From Deltaproteobacteria bacterium (lineage in GTDB: Bacteria > Desulfobacterota > DSM-4660 > Desulfatiglandales > HGW-15): a stretch of 56,475 nucleotides of DNA. Below the pieces are notes generated by a model. It saw nothing but the letters and a program-made list of their open reading frames with translations. It made no database searches and had not been told where the DNA came from. The stretch lies in the NCBI GenBank assembly GCA_016932235.1, contig JAFGDF010000260.1:1-56475 (forward strand), in the 5' to 3' direction. Shown here piece by piece: positions 34,231 to 42,564 of this stretch (positions within the stretch are counted from its first letter, which is position 1; every line of letters begins with the position of its first letter). Both the position numbers and the translations under genes were made by a program.

Positions 34231-34795
34231 TCAAACCTCCTCCTATTATGGTTGATTTATATGCAAGGCGGGCTGCCATTGCGTTTTCCTTAAAGTTCTT
34301 TCCCCTGAACTCCTCTTCTATCGCCTTGATTAATATTTCAAGATCAACAAGAGTACTTGCTTTTGCAAATGCCCCGATGATGCCGGTATTTACAATCCCC
34401 TTGGCCAGACCGGCCTCCTCCGATAATGCCCTGATATCTGCCACCGCGACCCTTATGCCTTGGTAGGGGTATGCATCCGGGGATTTGGGCGTATTGATAA
34501 CCATGAGGCCCCCTTTTTTAATGCCGTTTGATACCGGCGCTTCTTCAAGAAGAAGATGGTCAAGAACAACGATCATGTCGGGATTTTCGATTGGAGAAAG
34601 ATCATAAATCTTATGCCTCGAGATTTTTAAGGATGTAAGAACCGCTGCGCCGCGTCGTTCGGTGCCAAAAGTCGGAGTCATAACGACCCCTCCGAATCCT
34701 GACCAAAAAGCCGCGTTTGCGACAATCTTTGCGGCTGTAATAGCCCCCTGCCCGCCGCGGCCGTGCCACCTTATCTCAATTGTATCTCTCGTCAT
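34220..34795 (-). CDS. porG: Pyruvate/2-oxoacid:ferredoxin oxidoreductase gamma subunit
   Basis: The protein of about 191 residues carries RWHGRGGQGAITAAKIVANAA at the N-terminus, FGTERRGAAVLTSLKIS near residue 45 and NTGIIGAFAKAS near 140, all typical of the gamma subunit. I start at the ATG at 34795; a TTG 6 nt upstream is in frame. It is the first gene of the porGDAB-livG block and follows the IMP cyclohydrolase gene by about 34 nt. Confidence 0.9.
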   Translation of the reverse strand: MTRDTIEIRWHGRGGQGAITAAKIVANAAFWSGFGGVVMTPTFGTERRGAAVLTSLKISRHKIYDLSPIENPDMIVVLDHLLLEEAPVSNGIKKGGLMVINTPKSPDAYPYQGIRVAVADIRALSEEAGLAKGIVNTGIIGAFAKASTLVDLEILIKAIEEEFRGKNFKENAMAARLAYKSTIIGGGLNEK

Positions 34796-34829
34796 TAGCA
34801 AGGCACCGTTAATTGTTCATTATTTAATT

Positions 34830-35426
34830 TTAAATCGTCACATTCTCCAGGTATCTGCTTATAGCGCCGTCATATGCATGGGTTATTTTAAAGACCTTTT
34901 TGGCTAAACGAAATCTTGTTTCAAGGGACGTCGAACCTCCGGATTTTTCCATCTCCTTTAAAATCTCATTATAATCTGAAGGATCTACGACCACGGTAAC
35001 ATATTGAAAATTCTTGGCCGAGGAGCGCAGCATCGCCGGTCCGCCGATATCAATATTTTCTATTGCTTCCTGCAGGGTAACACCCTTTTTGGCTATCGTC
35101 TTTTCAAATTGATACAGGTTGACTACCAGCAGATCAACATTTTTTATTTCATTTTCCATCATCATCCTTACATGCTCAAGATTATCCCTTATTCCAAGCA
35201 ACCCGCCATGCACCTTTGGATGCAGCGTCTTAACTCTTCCGTCCATCATCTCCGGAAAACCTGTATATTCGGAGATATCGATGACAGGTATCCCTCCCTC
35301 GCGAAGGGCTTTCGCTGTGCCGCCTGTGGACAGGATCTCCACTCCCATGCTGGAAAGAACCGTTGCAAAATCTACAATACCCTTCTTATCAGTCACACTT
35401 ATTATCGCTCTTTCAATCTTGTTCAT
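34830..35426 (-). CDS. purH: Stand-alone IMP cyclohydrolase (PurH N-terminal domain only)
   Basis: The 198-residue protein matches the MGS-like IMP cyclohydrolase half of bifunctional Pur[47 protein letters not shown] and [17 protein letters not shown]. It would close the purine ring, FAICAR to IMP, in the cytoplasm. The AICAR transformylase half, normally fused at the C-terminus (total about 520 residues), is absent, and no sign of a frameshifted remainder is seen downstream, where porG begins. The formylation step must be encoded elsewhere. Confidence 0.88.
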   Translation of the reverse strand: MNKIERAIISVTDKKGIVDFATVLSSMGVEILSTGGTAKALREGGIPVIDISEYTGFPEMMDGRVKTLHPKVHGGLLGIRDNLEHVRMMMENEIKNVDLLVVNLYQFEKTIAKKGVTLQEAIENIDIGGPAMLRSSAKNFQYVTVVVDPSDYNEILKEMEKSGGSTSLETRFRLAKKVFKITHAYDGAISRYLENVTI

Positions 35427-35507
35427 TTTTTACTCCGTAATAAATAATTTTAGACAACCTAGACTCCTGTTTAATATATATAATCAAACTGCATTTTTAG
35501 GCAAGAT

Positions 35508-35551
35508 TAAAAAAACAAAACCCCCATCAGGGGGATCCTGCCTGATGGGGG
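35508..35551 (-). terminator. Strong hairpin terminator after HU
   Basis: CCCCCATCAGG (35521-35531) pairs perfectly with CCTGATGGGGG (35541-35551). On the minus strand the stem is followed by TTTTGTTTTTTT. It ends the HU transcript and separates it from the purine gene. Confidence 0.92.
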
Positions 35552-35575
35552 TTTTGGATAATCTATCTGTATATC

Positions 35576-35845
35576 TTACTTTACGGCATCTTTAAGAGCC
35601 TTCCCCGGGACGAATTTGGGTACTTTCTTTGCCTTGATTTTGATAACTTCACCTGTCTGAGGATTTCTTCCATTTCGTGCTTTTCTTTTATCCACCTTAA
35701 ACGTTCCAAAACCCACCAGTGTGACCGCGGTTTTCTTTTTCAAAGACTTGGCAATAGTCTGCAAAACACAGTCGACCGCAGCCTGTGCTTCTTTCTTGGT
35801 GCTCGTTACTTTTGCCACCTCGTTAATCAGATCACCCTTATTCAT
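35576..35845 (-). CDS. hup: DNA-binding protein HU
   Basis: The 89-residue HU protein begins MNKGDLINEVAKVT and has the signature VGFGTFKVDKRKARNGRNPQTGE with the DNA-intercalating proline, ending FVPGKALKDAVK. It packages and bends DNA as a dimer. A strong CTCCTCC complement (GGAGGAG) precedes the start, and a strong terminator follows, consistent with high, independent expression. It is the second HU/IHF-family gene in the window. Confidence 0.94.
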   Translation of the reverse strand: MNKGDLINEVAKVTSTKKEAQAAVDCVLQTIAKSLKKKTAVTLVGFGTFKVDKRKARNGRNPQTGEVIKIKAKKVPKFVPGKALKDAVK

Positions 35846-36008
35846 CTCCTCCTCCTTTCAATAATATTTACCATGTATAAATTTTTATTGTGCGGGGGAC
35901 AATATTAGATTATTGCATAAATATCAAGTAGAAAATGATTATTTGATGTTTAATCGGAAAATCCTTATAATGCTCATGTAAGAACTGTAAATGGAGGCTT
36001 GGAGACAG

Positions 36009-37082
36009 ATGCACTCAATATATATCAGTACCACGGGAGATCATGCAGGACAAAGCCTTCTGACGTGGTCCATTGGCTTGAGATTAATGGAAAAGAACTT
36101 CAGGGTGGGTTTTATCAAACCTTTCGGGACACAACCTTTTAATGAACATGATGCCTGGATAGACAGAGATGCGTCACTATTTAAACAGGTATTTAATCTT
36201 CCTGATCCCATTAAGAGCATTAACCCTTATCCTTTCAGTGAAGAAGCCTTTTCCTCAAAAGACCATGAAAGGCATGACAGTATCATCAAAAGGATAAAAG
36301 GGCTTTGCGAGGAACTCTCAGCGGAAAAAGATATTCTCCTGATCATGGGGTCCAGCCATATTTTTTATGACCACAGTTCAGCGACCTTACCGGATATCAC
36401 GCTCATTCATGAATTGGAGGCCGATTGCATTCTCATCAACAGGTACATAAAAAGCTCCACCACCATATACTCCATTCTTTCCGTCAGTTCTCTTTTGAAG
36501 GAGAGGCTTAAGGGGATCTTCATCAACCGTGTCCATCCCGACAGCTATAAAGAGGTCAGGGATAAAATGGCGACGGATTTCATTAACCGGGGAATTCCCA
36601 TAACTGCTGTTATCCGTGAAGACCCTTTCCTTTCATACCTTTCAATAAGGGAGGTGACTCAACTTCTTGGGGGTGAACTACTCTGCGGTGACCAGCAATG
36701 CCTTAATGTTCCTATTGGCGGAATGACGGTTGGATCGTCCGACCTGACGGGTGAATTAAAAATCTTTAAAAGGGCCTACAACAAGATACTGCTTCTCGAT
36801 CCGTCATCCACATCCATGGAAGGCGAAGACCCTGACCAACCCCGGAAAATTGCCGGGATATTGCTCACCGGCGGTGTGAAACCCGCGCATCAGTTACTTT
36901 CCGCTTCCCAAAAGGAGGGAATACCGCTTATCCTCATACAGGAAGACACTTTCAAGGCCCTGGAAGTCTTGGAAAAAGGGGTATCCTCAATTTGCCCGGA
37001 AGATGACCTCAAGGTAAGATACTTTTCTGAAATGATCGATAAAGAAGGGGCATTTGAAAAGCTCCTTCAATCATTTCTCTAG
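36009..37082 (+). CDS. P-loop (BioD-like) and DRTGG-domain protein
   Basis: The 357-residue protein starts MHSIYISTTGDHAGQSLLTWSIGLRL, a BioD/CobB-like AAA_26 N-terminal domain in which the P-loop is altered to TTGDHAGQS. A DRTGG domain follows from about residue 205 (LLGGELLCGDQQCL... IGGMTVGSSDL). This is the architecture of the N-terminal regulatory part of large phosphate acetyltransferases, without the catalytic domain. I start at the ATG with GGAG ahead, 18 nt inside the open frame. The next gene on the strand is an ADP-forming acyl-CoA synthetase, so a role in sensing acyl-CoA or acetyl-phosphate is plausible (inference). Confidence 0.8.
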   Translation: MHSIYISTTGDHAGQSLLTWSIGLRLMEKNFRVGFIKPFGTQPFNEHDAWIDRDASLFKQVFNLPDPIKSINPYPFSEEAFSSKDHERHDSIIKRIKGLCEELSAEKDILLIMGSSHIFYDHSSATLPDITLIHELEADCILINRYIKSSTTIYSILSVSSLLKERLKGIFINRVHPDSYKEVRDKMATDFINRGIPITAVIREDPFLSYLSIREVTQLLGGELLCGDQQCLNVPIGGMTVGSSDLTGELKIFKRAYNKILLLDPSSTSMEGEDPDQPRKIAGILLTGGVKPAHQLLSASQKEGIPLILIQEDTFKALEVLEKGVSSICPEDDLKVRYFSEMIDKEGAFEKLLQSFL

Positions 37083-37261
37083 GAGACTGCCGGACTTTAT
37101 TCGACAGTCTCCTTATAAGATTTTGATTTTCGTTTATTTTTGGCGATATTTATATCCGCTCTTATTCATTGCGGCCGGGAAATAATAAAATATAACATTT
37201 TGAAATAAAATCTTTTTTAAATCTTTAAAGCAGTCTGTGGGCCAAAGTCCGCCAGGCAGCT
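37081..37261 (+). repeat. REPIN copy 3
   Basis: It begins AGGAGACTGCCGGACTTTAT, has a spacer closely similar to copy 1 (both contain TTTTTGAAATAAAATCTTTT-like sequence) and ends in an inverted CAGTCTGTGGGCCAAAGTCC motif. It lies between the DRTGG gene, whose stop it almost touches, and the acyl-CoA synthetase gene. Confidence 0.8.
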
Positions 37262-37282
37262 GAAACAAAGAAAGGTACAATA

Positions 37283-39331
37283 ATGCACAGCTTGGATAAA
37301 CTCTTTAAACCCAGATCAATAGCTGTTCTCGGCGCTTCAACCAATGAAAATAAGGTCGGTTCCCAGATGCTCCACTCGCTCAGGAGATTTCCCGGACCGC
37401 TGTTCCCCGTTAATCCGAAAGCCCGGTTTATTCAGGGATTAAAAGCCTATCCGAATATCAAATCCATCAATGATCCGGTTGATCTTGTTATTTTCAACAT
37501 CCCTGCGGGGTCATGCCTGAAAGCCATGCAGGAAGCGGGGGAAGCCGGCGTTGGAGCGGTAATGATTGTTGGCGGCGGTTTCGGCGAAACCGGAGATGAA
37601 GGAAAGAAACTTCAGGATGATCTCGTTGCCATCGCCGGGAGATATGGTATCCGGCTTCTCGGACCCAATACCGCCGGATTCGGAAATCCCAGGCTTGGTG
37701 TTACCGCCAATATAGTCCCGTGGATAAACAGGTTAACACCAGGGCCGGTAGCCGTTGTCTCTCAGAGCGGCTCCATGAATCTCATACTAGCCTCAAATAT
37801 ATGTGACAGCAGGCTCGGCATAAGCCTCGGCGTGGGCGTGGGGAACGCCGCGGATGTGGGCATTCCGGAGATACTGGATTATCTCTCCGATGACCCTGAA
37901 ACAAAAGCTATTGTCCTTTATCTTGAAGGCGTCTCGGATGGACGTCAATTATATGAGGCGGTTTACCGGGCGACTAAGAAGAAACCGGTCATTGCCTTTG
38001 CCGTGGGGAAGGCGCCGGATATCGGGGAATTCGCGACCTCCCATACAGGAAACCTGATCGGCTCGTTCACACTGAAGACTACCGCGCTGAGGCAGGCAGG
38101 GGCTGTTTGCGTTTCCACAAGCAATGAACTGATCGTTGCGGCAAAAATGCTGGCACTTGCTCGGCTCAATCCTAATCCTGATCCCGGTGTCGGATTGCTG
38201 GCCGGCCAGGCAGGCCCAGCTTTGATATTCACGGACTACCTGCGCTGTAAATCAGTAAAGATGCCTGAATTACAACCGGAAACCATAGAAAGGCTTTCCA
38301 GGGTCATACCCCCCATTACCTATATCAAGAATCCCGTGGATACCGCCCGTCCGGACCATGAGATGTTTTCTAACGCCCTTGCTATCGTGTCTGAAGATCC
38401 GGGTATAGACCTGGTGGTCACCTTCGCGCTTCATGAACCGGCGGCCGTTGATCCGGTCGTTGCGCATCGATATCTCAAGTATAAAGTCAATAAACCGATG
38501 ATTTTCGGCACTTCAGGCTTTCTCGATTATCTTCTGCCCATCCTGCAGGACCTTGAAATGCTTGGCGTGCCCGCTTTCGTATCGCCGGACCGGACGGCCC
38601 AGGCGGTCTGGGCACTGGTTGAAGATGCCAAGATTTCCTATCATAAGAATAATCGTACCAGGACATTGGAAACCTTGCCCCATATCCCTCCTATTAAACC
38701 CGGACAGGACGAGGCTCAGTCAAAGGAGATCCTGAATGCGGTGAATATTCCGGTGCCTGCAGGCACAGCATGCGATACGCACAAAGAAGTGAAAGAAGCC
38801 TTTTCCCGTCTAAAAAAGCCATGCGTTCTGAAAGTGCTGGGCGCGGAAATCACGCACAAGACCGAACACGGTGGTGTTATCCTGGATATCCGAACTGAAG
38901 AACAACTCGTTTCAGCCCTTTCGCAGATAGATAAAATCGATTTTAATGGAAACAGGAGATATCTGCTGGAAGAGCTGTCGGATCCGGGACTGGAGATCAT
39001 TATCGGTGCGAAAAACGACAGGAGTTTCGGCCCCACCGTCCTGGTCGGCCTTGGCGGAACCGCCGCCGAAGCCATAGGTGATGTGAGCATGCGCCTCGCG
39101 CCCCTCACCAGAGAAGATGCCATGGAGATGATCTACGAACTGAAATCCTGTGTCCTGTTTGACGCCTGGCGCGGCGGTCCCCGTTACGACAAAGATGCCG
39201 TAGCCGATACCCTTGTGAGAGTCGGACAATTAATGGAACAACACAGGGAAATTCTGGAGATGGACCTGAATCCCGTCAGGGTCTTTCCCAAAGGTCTGAT
39301 GGTCCTCGATGCGCTTATCGTCTGCAGGTGA
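37283..39331 (+). CDS. Acyl-CoA synthetase, NDP/ADP-forming (acetate-CoA ligase type)
   Basis: The 682-residue enzyme combines a CoA-binding Rossmann domain (RSIAVLGASTNENKVGSQ near residue 11), a succinyl-CoA-ligase-like domain with the phospho-histidine in ATSHTGNLIGS near residue 255, and a C-terminal ATP-grasp domain (LKVLGAEITHKTEHGGV, GPTVLVGLGGTAAEA). Family members interconvert acyl-CoA plus ADP and phosphate with acid plus ATP, a route for substrate-level phosphorylation in anaerobes. It has the alpha and beta parts fused in the usual order. A REPIN separates it from the DRTGG gene. Confidence 0.9.
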   Translation: MHSLDKLFKPRSIAVLGASTNENKVGSQMLHSLRRFPGPLFPVNPKARFIQGLKAYPNIKSINDPVDLVIFNIPAGSCLKAMQEAGEAGVGAVMIVGGGFGETGDEGKKLQDDLVAIAGRYGIRLLGPNTAGFGNPRLGVTANIVPWINRLTPGPVAVVSQSGSMNLILASNICDSRLGISLGVGVGNAADVGIPEILDYLSDDPETKAIVLYLEGVSDGRQLYEAVYRATKKKPVIAFAVGKAPDIGEFATSHTGNLIGSFTLKTTALRQAGAVCVSTSNELIVAAKMLALARLNPNPDPGVGLLAGQAGPALIFTDYLRCKSVKMPELQPETIERLSRVIPPITYIKNPVDTARPDHEMFSNALAIVSEDPGIDLVVTFALHEPAAVDPVVAHRYLKYKVNKPMIFGTSGFLDYLLPILQDLEMLGVPAFVSPDRTAQAVWALVEDAKISYHKNNRTRTLETLPHIPPIKPGQDEAQSKEILNAVNIPVPAGTACDTHKEVKEAFSRLKKPCVLKVLGAEITHKTEHGGVILDIRTEEQLVSALSQIDKIDFNGNRRYLLEELSDPGLEIIIGAKNDRSFGPTVLVGLGGTAAEAIGDVSMRLAPLTREDAMEMIYELKSCVLFDAWRGGPRYDKDAVADTLVRVGQLMEQHREILEMDLNPVRVFPKGLMVLDALIVCR

Positions 39332-39834
39332 TCCCCGCGTCACGTTGGGGCTGGCCGGCGTTTCCAGGTAAGTGATGGCAAAGAAATTATTATGAACACA
39401 TAATCCGTGATGAAAAGGAAATGTCCCGCACTCGTGAATATATATTAAACAATCATGCCCATCTGGGACTCCGAGTACAAAATGGCCCTTCCTGATGAAA
39501 GATTACTGATAGAGGAGTTGAAAAAAACACAGAAAACACTGGCTGAAAGGTATGAGTTAAAGAAATAGGAGATAAAGATATGGATAAAAAAATTTTTTTG
39601 GACTTCAAAAAACTGCATATTGCAACGGCAGACTAAAATGTCGATGTCAGCAACATGAATAAATAACGTGTCAATAAATAGTTAATATGTCGACACGTTT
39701 GAATTGTGGCGGATCATAATACCGGGGATATGACTGATTAAGTAAGGAGATGCGTACAACATGAAAGAAGTCAGTTTTTATTGAGAAAGTCTTGAAAACT
39801 TTTCCTATTCCCCTATTTCGTTCATATGAACCCT
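39332..39834. other. Intergenic region with transposase remnant and inverted repeat
   Basis: The gap of about 500 bp holds a decayed REP-associated transposase (39376-39568). It also has an 8-bp perfect inverted repeat AACGTGTC/GACACGTT (39665-39672 and 39692-39699) with a 19-nt loop. No other gene is credible. Confidence 0.7.
39376..39568 (+). pseudogene. Remnant of a REP-associated tyrosine transposase (IS200-like, TnpREP)
   Basis: From 39376 the plus strand encodes WQRNYYEHIIRDEKEMSRTR then EYILNN, the hallmark C-terminal end of REP-associated tyrosine transposases (RAYT). A frameshift near 39455 moves to another frame reading WDSEYKMALPDERL and a charged tail to the TAG at 39566-39568. 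The catalytic HUH and most of the protein are missing, so it is dead. Its family is the one known to mobilise REP elements with GGAG/GTAG heads, which are abundant in this window. Confidence 0.82.
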
Positions 39835-41400
39835 TTATGAACTTACCTTTTTTTTGGTCTTACCCGGCTTCTCATTCTCTTCCCGGAAGGCGTCCCTCAG
39901 GAGTTTCGACTGACGATTGTACGCCTCCCTGGGATTGCCCGGGTCTTTCATAAGGGATATCTCCTGGGTAATCAGACGGGCGATATTCAGGATATGGGCA
40001 TCCTTTTTCTTTGATTCCCTTCTGTACAGGGGGTGATCCCGGTTTATGTAGATGATGGTCCCTTCAGTCAGGCACTCGGGACCGTCCGCGCCCAGGTGAT
40101 CCAGGCAGCAGGTCACACCGGCTTCACCAAATTTAAGCCTCTTTACCACGGCATTCGGTGTGGCGATTTTTAAGGACGGCTTTTTTTCTTTCCGGGGCGC
40201 TTCATCTTTGGAACCCGTACCCGTATCTTCCTCATCCGAAGGCCCTGGAGCGTTTCCCTCTTCTCCGTCTCCGATTTCCTCCACTGCCTGGGCTTCAATT
40301 TTTTCTTTATCCGAACCTGTTTGAATCCCGGTCTCTCCGATACCGCTCACGCCTTCTTCCGCCAGCGGTATTACCCCGAAGGGCGAAAACTCCGGATTAC
40401 GTGATAGTGCCTGATGAACCCGATAGAGGGCTTCCTTTAAGGCTCTGCCAACCTTCCTGTTATCGCCCTCGGCGGCAAGCCGATTATATAAATTTTTTAC
40501 TTCCGCTATGACTTTTTCCATTACAGAAAGGAATTCGTTGAACTCCGGGGAATCCGTGACAAAGCCGGACCTGTCGCTTGTTAAAGGCAGAAAGTCGGCG
40601 TTAATCTCTCCCCGTACCCGTGTGGCCGCCTTGCCCCAGGAGGCCATATCGAATAGCTCCCGCCTGACGGTTACTCCCTTGACCTTTATTTCCAGGCCCA
40701 TATCTTCCTTGGATGCCCTGGAGGCCGGCAGTATCACAATATCCCCATGGACAATACCATGTGCGGTTCCTTGCATCACCGGAATACGGTTCCCGCTCCA
40801 GCGCTGAGGTGTTACACGGAACCCATTTAAATAGACGGAAAAATCACTTGCCTTTATGGGCACTCCCTCGGCAATCTTGCGGATGACGTCTTCCTCGTCG
40901 AAGCGTCGCTTCAGATCGATCAGGCTAACTGTGGTTCCGTCTTCTTTTCTTGATTCAGCAGGAATAATCTTGAGAGGTATTTTCCAGGATTCGCCGTCTT
41001 CAATCCAGCGGGCCTTGTCAAAAACAACCTGGGCGGCAAAATCTCCCTTTTTAGTCGTAACCTCAAAGCGCGATGCAGCGGCAAGGCTGGCAAACTTTCC
41101 GATCCCGAACTGTCCGATCCGGTTTCGACGGAAACGCGGAGAGCGGGGATTTCTGAGCTTTAAGTCTGAACCTATATTAAAATACTGGGTAAGCCCCTCG
41201 CGGTCCATGCCCTCGCCATTATCCGATACAATGACCTCTTTCTCGGAGATGGAGACATCCACTCTCGTCGCGTCCGCATCATAGGCATTGTTGACCAGTT
41301 CCCGGATCAGCTCGATACTCTGTTCATAGAGCCTCTCGCCGATCGTGATTATATGGCTCTTGTCCACGGTGACGGACAGATATGACGATTCTTCGGGCAT
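39835..41400 (-). CDS. GHKL (Hsp90-like) ATPase-domain protein, function unknown
   Basis: The 521-residue protein has a GHKL ATP-binding fold: N-box ELVNNAYDADAT near residue 35, G1 motif VSDNGEGMD near 57 and G2 motif IGQFGIGKFASLA near 95, as in Hsp90, MutL and MORC-like ATPases. A transducer-like middle domain follows. An acidic, disordered linker (about residues 355-415) and a basic C-terminal domain ending KPGKTKKKVSS come last. It has no histidine-kinase H-box. It begins 3 nt after moaA, so it is co-expressed with it. Possible roles are chaperone, DNA-associated ATPase or defence protein; sequence alone does not decide. Confidence 0.8.
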   Translation of the reverse strand: MPEESSYLSVTVDKSHIITIGERLYEQSIELIRELVNNAYDADATRVDVSISEKEVIVSDNGEGMDREGLTQYFNIGSDLKLRNPRSPRFRRNRIGQFGIGKFASLAAASRFEVTTKKGDFAAQVVFDKARWIEDGESWKIPLKIIPAESRKEDGTTVSLIDLKRRFDEEDVIRKIAEGVPIKASDFSVYLNGFRVTPQRWSGNRIPVMQGTAHGIVHGDIVILPASRASKEDMGLEIKVKGVTVRRELFDMASWGKAATRVRGEINADFLPLTSDRSGFVTDSPEFNEFLSVMEKVIAEVKNLYNRLAAEGDNRKVGRALKEALYRVHQALSRNPEFSPFGVIPLAEEGVSGIGETGIQTGSDKEKIEAQAVEEIGDGEEGNAPGPSDEEDTGTGSKDEAPRKEKKPSLKIATPNAVVKRLKFGEAGVTCCLDHLGADGPECLTEGTIIYINRDHPLYRRESKKKDAHILNIARLITQEISLMKDPGNPREAYNRQSKLLRDAFREENEKPGKTKKKVSS

Positions 41401-41403
41401 AAA

Positions 41404-42402
41404 CTATCCCCCTATGCTGGACATATGCCTCACACAAACCCTGCGGCCCAGTTTTATGATCCCGTGGCCTTTCGGTTTTTCCTTGATTGCCTTTTCTATC
41501 AGCCCTAGGAGATACTGGTCATCCCTGCCTTCCCTCAGGGGCGTCTTAATGTCTATCTCATCATCTAAAAAAAGGCAGCCTCTAAGATGACCTTCAGCCG
41601 TTAGGCGCAGCCTGTTGCATATCTCGCAGAAATGGTTGCTCAAAGCGCCGATAAGCCCGATCTCTCCTTTTCCGTTTTTATAGACAAACCTCTGGGCAGG
41701 GCCGTCCAGGCTGTTCCGTTTCTCTATCGGGGTAAGTGGCCCGTGGGCCTCAATGATATTACTGATCTCGCCTGAAGAGATAAAGTTTTCCGATTTCCAA
41801 GTATTCACACCGCCAATGGGCATATATTCGATAAAGCGTATATGATAGGGCTTTTCAAGCGTAAGGCGCGTGAAATCCATAATCTCATCATCATTAATGC
41901 CTTTAATGGCAACCACATTTATCTTGATCGGATCAAACCCGAGTCTTTCAGCCTCTTCTATCCCATCCCACACTTTACGAAAAAAATCACGACCGGTGAT
42001 CCGAAAAAATCTCTCCGGCTTAAGGGAGTCAAGACTTATATTGATCCGGTGTATCCCGGCAGCTTTGATTCCTGACGCATATTCCTTGAGCAGAACACCA
42101 TTTGTGGTCAATGTAATTTCTTCGAGGCCCTCAATATTATTCATCCTGTTAAGAAAATCGACGAAATCTTTCCGGACCAGTGGTTCCCCTCCGGTAACTC
42201 TTACCTTGCGTATACCCATTTCAACAGCCAGCCTTATTATATGGATAAGCTCTTCAAAAGACATTATTTTTTCATGAGGGAGGAATCGGACTCCCTCTTC
42301 GGGCATGCAGTAAATGCATCTGAGGTTGCACCTGTCAGTAATGCTGAGGCGCAGGTAGTTTATCAAACGATTATTGTTGTCATAAGACTTCTTTTTGTCC
42401 AT
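41404..42402 (-). CDS. moaA: GTP 3',8-cyclase MoaA (molybdenum cofactor biosynthesis)
   Basis: This radical-SAM enzyme starts pterin formation for molybdenum cofactor. The 332-residue protein has the SAM cluster motif DRCNLRCIYCMPEEG, GGEPLVRKDF, the C-terminal cluster cysteines in FCEICNRLRLTAEGHLRGCL, and the catalytic GG end (SSIGG). Histidine-free spacing and length are normal. No other moa or moe genes are in the window; the co-transcribed gene encodes a GHKL ATPase. Confidence 0.94.
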   Translation of the reverse strand: MDKKKSYDNNNRLINYLRLSITDRCNLRCIYCMPEEGVRFLPHEKIMSFEELIHIIRLAVEMGIRKVRVTGGEPLVRKDFVDFLNRMNNIEGLEEITLTTNGVLLKEYASGIKAAGIHRINISLDSLKPERFFRITGRDFFRKVWDGIEEAERLGFDPIKINVVAIKGINDDEIMDFTRLTLEKPYHIRFIEYMPIGGVNTWKSENFISSGEISNIIEAHGPLTPIEKRNSLDGPAQRFVYKNGKGEIGLIGALSNHFCEICNRLRLTAEGHLRGCLFLDDEIDIKTPLREGRDDQYLLGLIEKAIKEKPKGHGIIKLGRRVCVRHMSSIGG

Positions 42403-42564
42403 TTTTTACTCTAAATAAACACTGATTTATCAGTGGCAATAAAAATTATCTTAAACACAAAATGCGAAGGCGGATAAAGAGATATCCGTTCGTCAAGCCA
42501 TGCTGCCTACAAAATCTTTTTAAGGCACATGCTAAGACAGGGATGGATAAACTCCGGCAGGCTC

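Noticed and set aside
39580..39636. 18-codon ORF with a good AGGAG ribosome-binding site
   Set aside because: It is too short to support, lies directly after a dead transposase, and has no recognisable features.
39665..39699. Inverted repeat AACGTGTC...GACACGTT as an operator or attachment site
   Set aside because: It is a single perfect 8-bp repeat with a 19-nt loop in decayed intergenic DNA, with no nearby regulator or integrase to support a role.
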